A stretch of 46,084 bases of DNA from Syntrophaceae bacterium. Its GTDB lineage: Bacteria > Desulfobacterota > Syntrophia > Syntrophales > Smithellaceae. Location of the stretch: the NCBI GenBank assembly GCA_003142535.1, contig PLMQ01000037.1, positions 1 through 46,084 on the forward strand, given 5' to 3'. The stretch's first letter is position 1, and every line of letters begins with the position of its first letter. Of this stretch, positions 36,224-45,030 are shown piece after piece. The position numbers and the translations under genes are program-made. A model generated the notes under the pieces. That model was given only the letters and a program-made list of their open reading frames with translations. It ran no database searches and had not been told where the DNA came from.

Positions 36224-37507
36224 TTATCGGGCAGTAAAAACAGGGATCACGTAAGGCCCTTCCGGGATGACCGCCACATGGCGATCGCCGTGCCGGCGGA
36301 CGCTCTCCATAATCGTGGTTACAGGAGATCGCATCATACGGACGCCGGTCAACGTCTGCTGATCTGCACTCAGGCCATCGCTATACAGATAGATGCGGGT
36401 CTTCTTCATCGCCCGGACCTGCATCTCCGCCTGCCATTCATCGATGGCGGCAGCTGATTTCCGCAGAAGGCCTTCCAGAAAGGCTTCCGGCCCCATACCA
36501 GTCAGTTTCGCCTGCGCCCGTTCATAATCGGCTGAACCGATTCCTTCCGAACAGGCCGAGATAATCAGCAGATCACCTCCTTCTTCCATGATTTCAAGAG
36601 CGCCGACCATCCCTTTGATGGTTTGATAGTAGGTCTTATCGAGGGGGTAACCGGCAGCGCTCGTGATCACAGTTCGAAACCGGCGGTTGATCGGTATCTC
36701 CGCGTAAGGCCTGACAAAAGCGATAGCATCGATATGGCTTTCTTCGATGGCGCCGAAATTGACAAAAGACAGATGCCGGGCCTCGTCAATCACCACATTG
36801 ACGGCAAAACACGGGCCAAGTTTCTGCAGGATCTGCATTTGAATGTCGTGGAGAGGATTTCCTTCGATGATACAGTTGGTAGCACGGCAGTGTTCCAGTA
36901 TTCTGGCAGAATGAAGGATACGAATTGTCTTTTCATGGGCAATTCCGGGAACAATCACTTTTCTGCCTCCGGAGTAACCGGCCATAAAATGCGGCTCCAC
37001 AAGGCCCACGGCGATCCGCAGATCAGCCATTACAAAGCGGCGGTCGAGTTTGACCGGGATATCACCTTCCACAAAACCAAGATCTTCGTGATCCGCATCC
37101 TGCCTTGCGAAATGATTCAGAACGCGGACAGTGTTCATGACCCAGTCACTACCCACCACTTCCCGGAGTTCAGCCCCTTCATTGGGGCGGTGCAGGCCTG
37201 TGGCCACCAGAACAGTGATCGCCTCCGGTTTCAATCCGGCCTGCATCAATTCCTTAATGAGAATGGGGAGAATTATCCCGTTGGGGACAGGGCGCGTGAT
37301 ATCGCAGATGAGAATGCAGGCGCTGCGGCTCCCCAGCACAGTTTCCTGCAGTGATTTACAGCCTACGGGATGGGCCAGGGCGGAGCGGATGGCTTTTTCC
37401 GGATCGCTAAGTACTGGCATGACCGGCTTACGAATAACCGTAATTTCCAACTCGTCAGGAAGATCGAGTGGCAGCCCCTCCCTTCCGTATCGCATGACGA
37501 TTTGCAT
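36224..37507 (-). CDS. LarA-type nickel-dependent 2-hydroxyacid racemase/epimerase
   Basis: 427 residues. LarA enzymes racemise 2-hydroxy acids by hydride transfer on a nickel pincer cofactor. Residues aligned with Lactobacillus LarA are present at almost the same numbers: Asp69 in CDITRP, His106 in ATGLHRP, His173 in EPHFMAGYSGG, the cofactor-binding Lys183 in GGRKVIVPG and His199 in RILHSAR. It is the last gene of an operon with a Liv-type transporter, a GarR-like reductase and a glycerate kinase, so its substrate is probably a 2-hydroxy acid entering that route (glycerate, tartrate or a sugar acid). The cofactor genes larB, larC and larE are not in the window. Confidence 0.85.
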   Translation of the reverse strand: MQIVMRYGREGLPLDLPDELEITVIRKPVMPVLSDPEKAIRSALAHPVGCKSLQETVLGSRSACILICDITRPVPNGIILPILIKELMQAGLKPEAITVLVATGLHRPNEGAELREVVGSDWVMNTVRVLNHFARQDADHEDLGFVEGDIPVKLDRRFVMADLRIAVGLVEPHFMAGYSGGRKVIVPGIAHEKTIRILHSARILEHCRATNCIIEGNPLHDIQMQILQKLGPCFAVNVVIDEARHLSFVNFGAIEESHIDAIAFVRPYAEIPINRRFRTVITSAAGYPLDKTYYQTIKGMVGALEIMEEGGDLLIISACSEGIGSADYERAQAKLTGMGPEAFLEGLLRKSAAAIDEWQAEMQVRAMKKTRIYLYSDGLSADQQTLTGVRMMRSPVTTIMESVRRHGDRHVAVIPEGPYVIPVFTAR

Positions 37508-37534
37508 GATTGATTGTGCCTTCTTTTTTGACGG

Positions 37535-38239
37535 CTACATTCCCAGGTAAGCCTGCCTCACCAGATCCGATTGCAGCAGTTCTTCTCCCTTGCCTTCAAG
37601 AACTACTCGCCCGGTCTGCAGGACGTAAGCGCGGTGAGATATTTCGAGTGCTTCATGGACATTCTGCTCCACCAGCAGGATCGTCACGCCGTTACAATTG
37701 ATTTCCTGGATAATGCGGAAAATATCGGAAACCAGTTTCGGACCCAGCCCCAGGGATGGTTCGTCGAGCATCAGCAAGGAAGGACGCGACATCAGGCCAC
37801 GGGCTATAGCGAGTTGTTGCTGCTCGCCACCGCTGAACGTATCGGAGCGTTGGTTCTTTCGTTCCTTCAGGATCGGGAACAGCCGATAAACATTTTCCAG
37901 TGTCTTTTGAATTTCTTCGTTGGAGGTAAGACTGTATGAACCCAGCAGAAGATTATCGAGTACGGACAAACGGCCGAAAAGCTGCCTTCCTTCCGGGATC
38001 ATGGATATTTTTTTCTTAACGACGTCATACGGTGGAATTGTATGAATCGGTTCCTTTTCAAAGGTTATTTCGCCCTTGACCGGATGCATCAGCCCGGCAA
38101 CGGTTTTGACGATTGTTGATTTTCCGGCACCGTTGGAGCCGATGAGGCTGACGATCTCGCCCTGATTGATCTGAAAAGAGACATCCTGAACGGCCAGAAG
38201 CCCTTTATATCCGACAGAAATATTATTTACAGACAGCAC
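37535..38239 (-). CDS. livF: ABC transporter ATP-binding protein LivF type
   Basis: 234 residues. Walker A GSNGAGKST, signature FSGGEQQQLAIARGL, Walker B LLMLDEPSLGLGP and H-loop VEQNVHEAL. One of two ATPases driving the branched-chain amino acid/organic acid transporter. It overlaps livG by 17 bases. Confidence 0.93.
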   Translation of the reverse strand: MLSVNNISVGYKGLLAVQDVSFQINQGEIVSLIGSNGAGKSTIVKTVAGLMHPVKGEITFEKEPIHTIPPYDVVKKKISMIPEGRQLFGRLSVLDNLLLGSYSLTSNEEIQKTLENVYRLFPILKERKNQRSDTFSGGEQQQLAIARGLMSRPSLLMLDEPSLGLGPKLVSDIFRIIQEINCNGVTILLVEQNVHEALEISHRAYVLQTGRVVLEGKGEELLQSDLVRQAYLGM

Positions 38240-38963
38240 GATATTTATCCCCTAAATAGGCTTGAATGACTTCCTGGCAGGAGACGACCTCTTTCGGCAG
38301 CCCCTCCATGATCTTTTTCCCGGAGTTCAGGACGACGACGCGATCCGATATTTCCATAACCGCTTCCATCACATGCTCAACGACGATCAGGGTCATACCC
38401 TTATCCCGGATTTTCTTGATGAGACCGATGATACCGTGCAATTCGACAATGGTCAGCCCGGCCATAGATTCATCCAGCATCAGGAGCCGCGGTTGCAGCG
38501 CCAGAGCCATAGAGACCTCCAACCGCTTTTTATCGGCAATGGTCAATTCCGTTCCTAAAAACGATTTCTTATCATTGAGGCCGGTAAAATCCAAAATTTC
38601 TTCGGCCTTTTCTTTTGCTGGCCCGATACTGGTGTAACGAATCAGCGCCCCGGTTACCACATTCTCCAGAACTGTCATGTCACTGATAACCTGCACAATC
38701 TGGAAGGTACGCGCAATGCCAAGTTTGCAGATACGATCGGCGCGGAATTTCGTAATGTCCTTTCCGAAAAAGGATACTTTTCCGCTGTTGGGTTTATAAA
38801 ACCCGGTGATGCAATTGAAGAGAGTAGATTTTCCTGCGCCGTTGGGTCCGATGACGCTAACAATTTCCCCTTCTTCAACGGAAAAAGTGATATCTTGATT
38901 AGCGGCCAGCCCACCGAACCACTTCGACAGACCTTTCACATCCAGACAAGTTGATTTATCCAT
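38223..38963 (-). CDS. livG: ABC transporter ATP-binding protein LivG type
   Basis: 246 residues. Walker A GPNGAGKST and the LivG-type FNCITGFYKPNSG follow the family. The signature is ELTIADKKRLE instead of LSYG-type, and Walker B is LLMLDESMAGL; this variant occurs in a known subgroup of LivG proteins and probably remains functional. It overlaps livM by 8 bases. Confidence 0.92.
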   Translation of the reverse strand: MDKSTCLDVKGLSKWFGGLAANQDITFSVEEGEIVSVIGPNGAGKSTLFNCITGFYKPNSGKVSFFGKDITKFRADRICKLGIARTFQIVQVISDMTVLENVVTGALIRYTSIGPAKEKAEEILDFTGLNDKKSFLGTELTIADKKRLEVSMALALQPRLLMLDESMAGLTIVELHGIIGLIKKIRDKGMTLIVVEHVMEAVMEISDRVVVLNSGKKIMEGLPKEVVSCQEVIQAYLGDKYRAVCK

Positions 38964-39924
38964 TCTTTTTCTTACCTATGTTTGCAAATAATCCCCAAAT
39001 CCCCTGTGGTTGATAGACAGAAATAAGGGTAATTAAAAAGCCGTAAATGAGCATATCGACGCCCGTTCCCTTGTGGCCCAGCCAGATACGGGTAAACTCG
39101 GCAATAGGAATCAGTATCGCCGCACCGATGACCGGGCCCATCACAGTCCCCGCTCCTCCCAGCATTGAAATCAGGACAAGCTGAATAGATATGGCTAAAA
39201 GCATGACGCTCTCCGGATCGATGTAGAGAATGTACTGGGCATAGAACGTTCCGGCCATTGCGCTCAAAAAAGCACTGATCATGATCGCAATCAGCCGATA
39301 CCAGACAACATTGACCCCGAGTGCCCTGGCAACATCGTGACTTTCTTTGATCGCACGGAAATAATAGCCCATTTTAGAGTGTGCCACGAAATAACAGATG
39401 ACCAGGGCAATAAGCAGAAAGGACAGAATGATATAATAATAGGGTAATTTTGAAGAGTGGAACATGAAGTTAGTGAATGATTCATTCACCATCGGCAGAG
39501 TTATACCTTCTGCGGCATTAACCAGTTTCCAGTTATTGAAGAAAATCCGCACGATTTCCCCAAAAGCTATAGTGGCAATGGCAAAATAATGACCGCGCAG
39601 ATTGGAACAGGGATAACCGATAGCGGCCGCCATCACCGCGGCGACGACTCCTCCGGCAATGAGTCCGATCCAGGGATTGACATGGAAAGTAACCACCAGA
39701 AAGGAAGAGGTATAGGCACCAATGCCAAAAAAGGCCGCCTGACCGAAAGAAAACATGCCGGCATAACCGCCCATGATATTCCAGGCCACGCCCAGCATGC
39801 CAAACATGAATACAAGAATCATCACGTGGATGATATAAGTTTGTGTAATCACAAGGGGGAAGAGAAGCAGCACGAGGAGAGTGATTCCGGTCACCGATAT
39901 CTGTTTTGTCGTAAATTTTTTCAT
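38956..39924 (-). CDS. livM: ABC transporter permease LivM type
   Basis: 322 residues with about nine to ten hydrophobic segments; the motif GHYFAIATIAFGEIVRI is typical of LivM. It forms the inner-membrane channel with LivH. It starts 3 bases after livH ends. Confidence 0.92.
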   Translation of the reverse strand: MKKFTTKQISVTGITLLVLLLFPLVITQTYIIHVMILVFMFGMLGVAWNIMGGYAGMFSFGQAAFFGIGAYTSSFLVVTFHVNPWIGLIAGGVVAAVMAAAIGYPCSNLRGHYFAIATIAFGEIVRIFFNNWKLVNAAEGITLPMVNESFTNFMFHSSKLPYYYIILSFLLIALVICYFVAHSKMGYYFRAIKESHDVARALGVNVVWYRLIAIMISAFLSAMAGTFYAQYILYIDPESVMLLAISIQLVLISMLGGAGTVMGPVIGAAILIPIAEFTRIWLGHKGTGVDMLIYGFLITLISVYQPQGIWGLFANIGKKKNG

Positions 39925-39927
39925 GCG

Positions 39928-40788
39928 TCACCACCCCAAAAGGCCCTGTGGCCTGATCCAGATTGTTATGAGATAGATCATGAACACAATGGCATATTTA
40001 TAGGATGGGTCGAAGTAAAAGCCTCCCAGAGTCTGCGCTAGACCGACTAGGATGCCGGCGATGAAGGCCCCCTCGATGCTGCCGAAACCACCCAAAGCGA
40101 CTACGGCAAAGGCGATCGTTCCGAAAAGACCACCCACCTGAGGGTAAATGTAATAATACGTAGACAGAAAGGCGCCCGCTACTCCAACAAGAGCCGCCCC
40201 AATTCCAAAAGAGAGAGAGTTAATCCGTTCTGTATTGATTCCCATCAGCAAGGCTGATTCCCGGTTCATTTCCGTTGCCAGGATGGCTTTTCCTGTCTTT
40301 GTCTTTTTCATAAAGAGAAATAAACAAATCGAGGTGATGACACTGCCGATGGACGCGATCGCTTTCGGGACGCTGATATTGATCCCGCCGACATCCCATG
40401 TCCCCTGAAGGAACGTTGTTGAGATGAGGCGAAAATCGGGCGTCCAAAAATAGACAGCCAGATTGGATAGAAAAATGCTGATCCCGAAGGTCACAACCAG
40501 CTGGGCCAGCATCGGTCCTTTCATAACTTTGCTGACGATAAATCTGTAGATGGCGATGCCCAAGATAAACAAGAGAAGAAAGCATATGGGGATGGAAAAG
40601 AGCGGATCTAGTCCGAAGATAGTGAAAAGCCAGAAAGAAGTGAACATCCCGATCATCAGGAAGTCGCCATGAGCAAAATTGACGATATTCATGACTCCCC
40701 AGATGAGCGTGAGGCCAATCGCCACAAGGGAATACATAAAACCAATCATCAGACCGTTAACGATTTGTTGCAACAATTGTTCAGGCAT
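39928..40788 (-). CDS. livH: ABC transporter permease LivH type
   Basis: 286 residues with about eight hydrophobic segments. MYSLVAIGLTLIWGVMNIVN and FGSIEGAFIAGILVGLAQ are LivH hallmarks. I prefer ATG 40788, preceded by AAGGA, over the TTG at 40806. Confidence 0.92.
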   Translation of the reverse strand: MPEQLLQQIVNGLMIGFMYSLVAIGLTLIWGVMNIVNFAHGDFLMIGMFTSFWLFTIFGLDPLFSIPICFLLLFILGIAIYRFIVSKVMKGPMLAQLVVTFGISIFLSNLAVYFWTPDFRLISTTFLQGTWDVGGINISVPKAIASIGSVITSICLFLFMKKTKTGKAILATEMNRESALLMGINTERINSLSFGIGAALVGVAGAFLSTYYYIYPQVGGLFGTIAFAVVALGGFGSIEGAFIAGILVGLAQTLGGFYFDPSYKYAIVFMIYLITIWIRPQGLLGW

Positions 40789-40807
40789 GATCCTTAGTTC
40801 TTTCAAG

Positions 40808-40845
40808 AAGAGTTGACAGGCATAGGGATTATCCTGTCAACTCTT
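40808..40845 (-). promoter_or_regulatory. Strong intercistronic stem-loop between the binding-protein gene and livH
   Basis: AAGAGTTGACAGG (40808-40820) and CCTGTCAACTCTT (40833-40845) are a perfect 13-bp inverted repeat with a 12-base loop. No T-run follows on the minus strand, so it is more likely an RNA-processing or stability element that keeps binding-protein mRNA in excess than a full terminator. Confidence 0.65.
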
Positions 40846-40857
40846 TGATAATAAATA

Positions 40858-42123
40858 TTATTTTCTGCCTTTCCATGAGGGGAATGGCCACACAACATCC
40901 TTGGCCGCCGAGGCAAAGGGCCATATGGTAACGTAATCCTGATTCTGAATCTGCACCAGCGTCCCCTGGGCATAGACGTTTTGATGTGATTGCGGATCAA
41001 ACTTAATCCCTTTCCAGGGGTAAATAACTTGTTTGCCGGCAATGTCCGTCTCCAGCAGCGCTTTAATAACAGCCTCGCTTTCTGTGGTCTTCGCCCGGTT
41101 GATCGCGTCAGCCAGCACAAAGGGAGCCATGAAGCTGCGGGCGGCATTTTCGCTCATGTCGATTCCATATTTTTTCTTGAAAAGCTCGTTAACTTTGGCG
41201 ACCAGGGGTTTCTTTTTGGCAAGATCCAGTGCGAAGGTCGAACGGATGATTATATTATTGCCGTCTGCCTTCACCGCAGGCAGGTAACCCGGTTCAATAT
41301 AGCCGGCCATTGTCAGAATACCTTTAGGCGCAAAACCCATTTCCTTGAAAGTTTTTGTGAAGAGTATTGCATCGGTAATATAGGAGGCGTGCATCAGAAC
41401 GTCGGGTTTGCTTTTGATCAGCGTGCCCACCTCGCTAGTCACATCGGTGGCATTGGCGGAATAGGACACATCGGCCACGACTTTATAGCCGAATTCCTCG
41501 GCATATTTCTTGAGATACTTGCCCGCATTGGAGCCGAATTCTGTGTTTTCATAGAGCAGGGCGACCGTCTGAACCTTCTTTCCCTTGCTCTTCTCCAGAT
41601 CTTTCAGGAATACCAACTGGTCATGTGCAAAGATCGCATCATGGGGACTGACCCGGAAAAAATATTTATATCCCCTTTCCGTCAAGGTGGGAGAAGAAGA
41701 ATCGGAGCAGACATAAGGGATTTTAAGTCTTTCCGTGGCCTGGCTGGCCGTTTTCGTCACAGAACTCTGATAAGCCCCGATCATGGCAACGACCTCTTCC
41801 TGGGCAATCAGTCTTTCCGCTTCGGACATGCCGTTTTTCGGATCCCCTTTGGTATCGGCATAAACGATCTGCAGTTTGGCGCCCCCAAGGTTTGGCAGCC
41901 CTTCCGATTTGGCTAGCGGAAGATCAAGGTCGTACTTGCCATTGATAATATCCACGGCCAGATCAACACCCCTTTTGCAGTCCAAACCCGTGGAAGCAAT
42001 ATTACCCGTCAGAGGATAGACTGCACCGATTTTGATGATTTTCTGCTGCGCCTGTGCGGAAAAGGAAAAAGTAAAAAGCAGAAACAGACACAACCCCATC
42101 CGCCACCATAAGTTCTTCCCCAT
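40858..42123 (-). CDS. livK: Periplasmic substrate-binding protein of the Liv-type ABC transporter
   Basis: 421 residues. Signal peptide MGKNLWWRMGLCLFLLFTFS, with likely cleavage after AQA. The mature part begins IKIGAVYPLTGNIAS, the usual start of type I periplasmic binding domains, with GAYQSSVTKTASQ and YSANATDVTSEVG further on. These proteins bind amino acids or aromatic/organic acids; here the neighbouring genes favour a hydroxy acid. The ATG at 42123 has a perfect GGAGGTG site; the frame upstream to 42177 is not translated. Confidence 0.92.
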   Translation of the reverse strand: MGKNLWWRMGLCLFLLFTFSFSAQAQQKIIKIGAVYPLTGNIASTGLDCKRGVDLAVDIINGKYDLDLPLAKSEGLPNLGGAKLQIVYADTKGDPKNGMSEAERLIAQEEVVAMIGAYQSSVTKTASQATERLKIPYVCSDSSSPTLTERGYKYFFRVSPHDAIFAHDQLVFLKDLEKSKGKKVQTVALLYENTEFGSNAGKYLKKYAEEFGYKVVADVSYSANATDVTSEVGTLIKSKPDVLMHASYITDAILFTKTFKEMGFAPKGILTMAGYIEPGYLPAVKADGNNIIIRSTFALDLAKKKPLVAKVNELFKKKYGIDMSENAARSFMAPFVLADAINRAKTTESEAVIKALLETDIAGKQVIYPWKGIKFDPQSHQNVYAQGTLVQIQNQDYVTIWPFASAAKDVVWPFPSWKGRK

Positions 42124-42243
42124 CTTCACACCTCCTGTAATTTTGATTTGTTTAATAATCCAAAAACCGCCGGTCATGTATCATAAAACCGGCACTACGG
42201 CAAAGTTTTTTAATACCTCAAAATAAGAGCAGCCTTCAACCGC

Positions 42244-43572
42244 TCAACCGAGCAGGATGATCTGAATATCCATGACATTCGTCCCTGTGGGACCGGTTAT
42301 CATCAGGCCTCCTACCGCCTTGAAGAAAGAATAGGAATCGTTTCGCGTCAGATAATCCTTCGGATCGAACCCTTTTGCCGCTGCCTTTATCAGGGTTTCG
42401 CCGTCCACGATGGCCCCCGCCGCATCGGTCGGTCCATCGGTACCGTCCGTCCCGGCGGAAAGAAGCGTGATTCCGGCTGTTCCCTTAAGTTCGAAGGCAA
42501 AGGCCAGGGCCAGTTCCATATTTCTTCCCCCTAGGCCGCCGCCCTTGACGGTTACGGTTGTCTCCCCGCCAGCGAGGAGACAGAGTCGCCCACCATCTGT
42601 TTCGTGGCACTGGCGCTGACGGAGGATGGCTTCGCGGGCCAGCCAGACACCGACGTCCCGGGCTTCGCCTTTCAGTTCCGAGGACAAGACCACGACCTGA
42701 TACCCGAGGGCGGACGCTTTTGCCTCGGCCATCTCGATCGCCTTCCGGTTACTACCAATAATCAGGTTTTCCACTTTCTGAAAAACAGGATTCCCCTCTT
42801 TGGGAGTGTCCGGAATCTCCCCCCGGTCCCCACAAACCAGAATATCCAGCACTTTTGCGGGTATCATGTCCGCTAAACCGTATCGTTGGATGACTCTGAG
42901 AGCGTCAGCAAAGGTTGTTTGATCGGGCGACGTGGGGCCCGAGGCGATCACATCGAGGGGATCGCCGATCACATCGGACAGGATCAGCGACAGGATTCTC
43001 GCCGGGTAGGCCAACTCCGCCAATCTTCCCCCTTTGATCCGGGAAATGTGCTTGCGGACTGTGTTCAGCTCCTGAATATCGGCGCCGGCCTTCAGCAGCA
43101 ACCGCGTCACCTGTTGCTTCTCGCCAAGGGTGATATTTTCATGGGGAGCAACCAGCAGGGCCGAGCCGCCGCCGGAAATAAGACAAACCACCAAGGTTTG
43201 CCCGTCTGCCGCCTGAAGGGCTTCGATCACCTGATCGGTGGCCTTTACACCAGCTTCATCTGGAATGGGATGTCCAGCCTCGCGATAGTTGATCCGTTCC
43301 GACAGTCCCGCCGCCGGGAGATGGCCATATTTCGTGAGCACGATCCCACGGAACAGAATGGTGCCGGAAGCATCCGTTACAGCGCGGGCCATAAGATATG
43401 CGGCCTTGCCAAAACTGATTAGAAGCAGTTTACGGTAATTTCCGTCCTGATAGGCGGCGAAGATCCTATCCACATACCGTTCCACCAAGACATAGGGATC
43501 GACCCCCTGTAATACAGCATCGAATATCTTCGCCGCTATTTGTCGGCGATCATTCTGTTCTATCTGATCCAT
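42244..43572 (-). CDS. Glycerate 2-kinase, MOFRL family (GckA/TtuD type)
   Basis: 442 residues from ATG 43572 (AAAGG upstream; ATG 43593 is an alternative). It phosphorylates D-glycerate to 2-phosphoglycerate. The family signature GTDGTDGPTDAAGAIVDG is near the C-terminus, and CLISGGGSALLVAP and ISGGGSALL-type glycine loops mark the substrate site. Together with the GarR-like reductase encoded just upstream it would complete conversion of tartronate semialdehyde to a glycolytic intermediate. Confidence 0.92.
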   Translation of the reverse strand: MDQIEQNDRRQIAAKIFDAVLQGVDPYVLVERYVDRIFAAYQDGNYRKLLLISFGKAAYLMARAVTDASGTILFRGIVLTKYGHLPAAGLSERINYREAGHPIPDEAGVKATDQVIEALQAADGQTLVVCLISGGGSALLVAPHENITLGEKQQVTRLLLKAGADIQELNTVRKHISRIKGGRLAELAYPARILSLILSDVIGDPLDVIASGPTSPDQTTFADALRVIQRYGLADMIPAKVLDILVCGDRGEIPDTPKEGNPVFQKVENLIIGSNRKAIEMAEAKASALGYQVVVLSSELKGEARDVGVWLAREAILRQRQCHETDGGRLCLLAGGETTVTVKGGGLGGRNMELALAFAFELKGTAGITLLSAGTDGTDGPTDAAGAIVDGETLIKAAAKGFDPKDYLTRNDSYSFFKAVGGLMITGPTGTNVMDIQIILLG

Positions 43573-43673
43573 GAGACCTTTGAAAAATGGCATTGCCGTG
43601 GCTTAAGATTATTCCACTTCCACACAAAACAGTAATCCAAATGCTAACACAGATGGCCGTGTCCGTCTTCTCC

Positions 43674-44549
43674 TCAGGGACGGTTCATTCTGTCGAGCAC
43701 CTTGTATAGGGCCTGCGTCCCCTCGGCCTCCAGCCCCTCCGCCATGGCGGCGGTATAGAATTGATTAGCCAGGGCCAGCCCGGGAAGAGACAGTTTCATC
43801 CTCCTCGCTTCGAGGAGGGCGATGCCCATATCCTTGATGAAATGCCGGATGGCGAAGCCGGGGGCGAAATTACCTTTCACAATTCGTGGACCAAGCTGGT
43901 TGATGGCCCAGGAAGCGGCGGCCCCTTTGCCGATTACATCAATGACACTTTCCTGATCCAATCCGGCCCGGTGGGCATACAGAAGAGATTCCACAACGCC
44001 GATCATCGTAGAGGCGATGAGAATCTGATTGCTCATTTTGGTATGCTGGCCCATGCCTGGTCCGCCCATACGGGCGATATTCTTTCCCATCAGCTTAAAG
44101 ATCGGTAAAACCCTCTGGAAAGCATCTTTGTCTCCACCCACCATTATGGCCAGTGTTCCCTCCCGGGCGCCAACATCCCCACCGGAAACAGGGGCATCGA
44201 GAGACAAAACAGATTTGCCCTTAGCTTCCTTTTCAATCCGTCGGGACAGGGACGGCTCCGAGGTGGTCATATCCACGATAACAGAGCCCGGCCGGATACA
44301 CTCCAGGACACCTTCTTTTCCCATGATCACCTGTTCCACGTCCGACGGCTCGCCAACCATGGTGAAGATGATATCGTTTCGCGCTGCCACTTCTCCGGGG
44401 TTATCACACCAGACGGCTCCCTGGCGGCAAAGGTCGTCCGCCTGTCCTTTTGTTCTGTTGTATAAGGAAACGGGATATCTTTTGTTAAGAATATGCATAC
44501 ACATAGATCTACCCATAACGCCAGTACCGATCCAGCCGATTTTCTCCAT
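43674..44549 (-). CDS. garR: 2-hydroxy-3-oxopropionate (tartronate semialdehyde) reductase-like beta-hydroxyacid dehydrogenase
   Basis: 291 residues. Rossmann motif IGTGVMGRSM, substrate motif DAPVSGGDVGAREGTLAIMV and the catalytic Lys171 in HTKMSNQI. The family includes GarR/GlxR and 3-hydroxyisobutyrate dehydrogenase. The neighbouring glycerate kinase favours the tartronate semialdehyde role. The ATG has AAAGGAG seven bases upstream and is the first gene of the operon. Confidence 0.85.
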   Translation of the reverse strand: MEKIGWIGTGVMGRSMCMHILNKRYPVSLYNRTKGQADDLCRQGAVWCDNPGEVAARNDIIFTMVGEPSDVEQVIMGKEGVLECIRPGSVIVDMTTSEPSLSRRIEKEAKGKSVLSLDAPVSGGDVGAREGTLAIMVGGDKDAFQRVLPIFKLMGKNIARMGGPGMGQHTKMSNQILIASTMIGVVESLLYAHRAGLDQESVIDVIGKGAAASWAINQLGPRIVKGNFAPGFAIRHFIKDMGIALLEARRMKLSLPGLALANQFYTAAMAEGLEAEGTQALYKVLDRMNRP

Positions 44550-44721
44550 GGTTCACTCCTTTAGCTTGGTACAATTCCTTGGATTCCATTGAATGAGTAA
44601 TAGGTGTCACACAGATTCATAACGACGGTGTTTTTTACGACAGACCACCGGCCATGTCAATATCTTTGTGAAATATTTGGTGACATTTAAGTTGAAATAG
44701 TTTTTCAGGAGAAGGCACGTT

Positions 44722-44986
44722 ATGAAGTTTATGGGTTATCGCGGGGCAGACGGCCGAGCCGGGGTCCGCAATCATATTATCATCATCCCCTCCGTGGTCT
44801 GTGCAAACCAAGTAGCCAGAGGGATTTCGCAACTGGTGACATAAACAACCTGGGTGGAGCATCAGCATGGATGCACCCAGTTGGGGGCCGATGCGGAACT
44901 TTCCAGGCGAATTCTTGTTTCCCACGGAACCCATCCCAACATTTACGGCGTTGTCGTGATGGGCCATGGCCACCTCGATTTTATTC
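44722..44986 (+). pseudogene. Broken UxaA-family dehydratase gene (altronate/galactarate dehydratase large domain)
   Basis: The frame begins MKFMGYRGADGRAGVRNHII and continues PSVVCANQVARGISQLVT, hits TAA at 44842-44844, then goes on in the same frame with TTWVEHQHGCTQLGADAELS and HPNIYGVVVMGHG. This is the characteristic N-terminus of UxaA/GarD proteins (family normally several hundred residues). It carries an in-frame stop and is cut off at a fragment of the 71-bp repeat (44987). It is divergent from the GarR-like gene and was probably part of the same pathway. Confidence 0.75.
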
Positions 44987-45002
44987 GTGAAACTCCAATT
45001 TC
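44987..45002 (-). repeat. Terminal fragment of the 71-bp palindromic repeat
   Basis: GTGAAACTCCAATT matches the complement of the repeat end AATTGGAGTTTCAC seen at 8722-8735 and at 45962-45975. It marks the point where the UxaA-like gene is truncated. Confidence 0.55.
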
Positions 45003-45030
45003 AATAATAAAGTCCTTTGGTACTTGCGCC

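Noticed and set aside
38223-38963. LivG with a dead ABC signature
   Set aside because: LTIADKKRLE in place of LSGGQ looks degenerate, but this form is recurrent in a LivG subgroup with an intact Walker A, so it is not treated as a defect.
40990-41916. Long plus-strand open frame of 308 codons opposite the binding-protein gene
   Set aside because: Antisense shadow of a strongly conserved solute-binding protein with signal peptide; its translation has no domain-like pattern.
44635-44973. Minus-strand frame of 112 codons
   Set aside because: It is antisense to the UxaA-family relic, which has clear family similarity on the plus strand.
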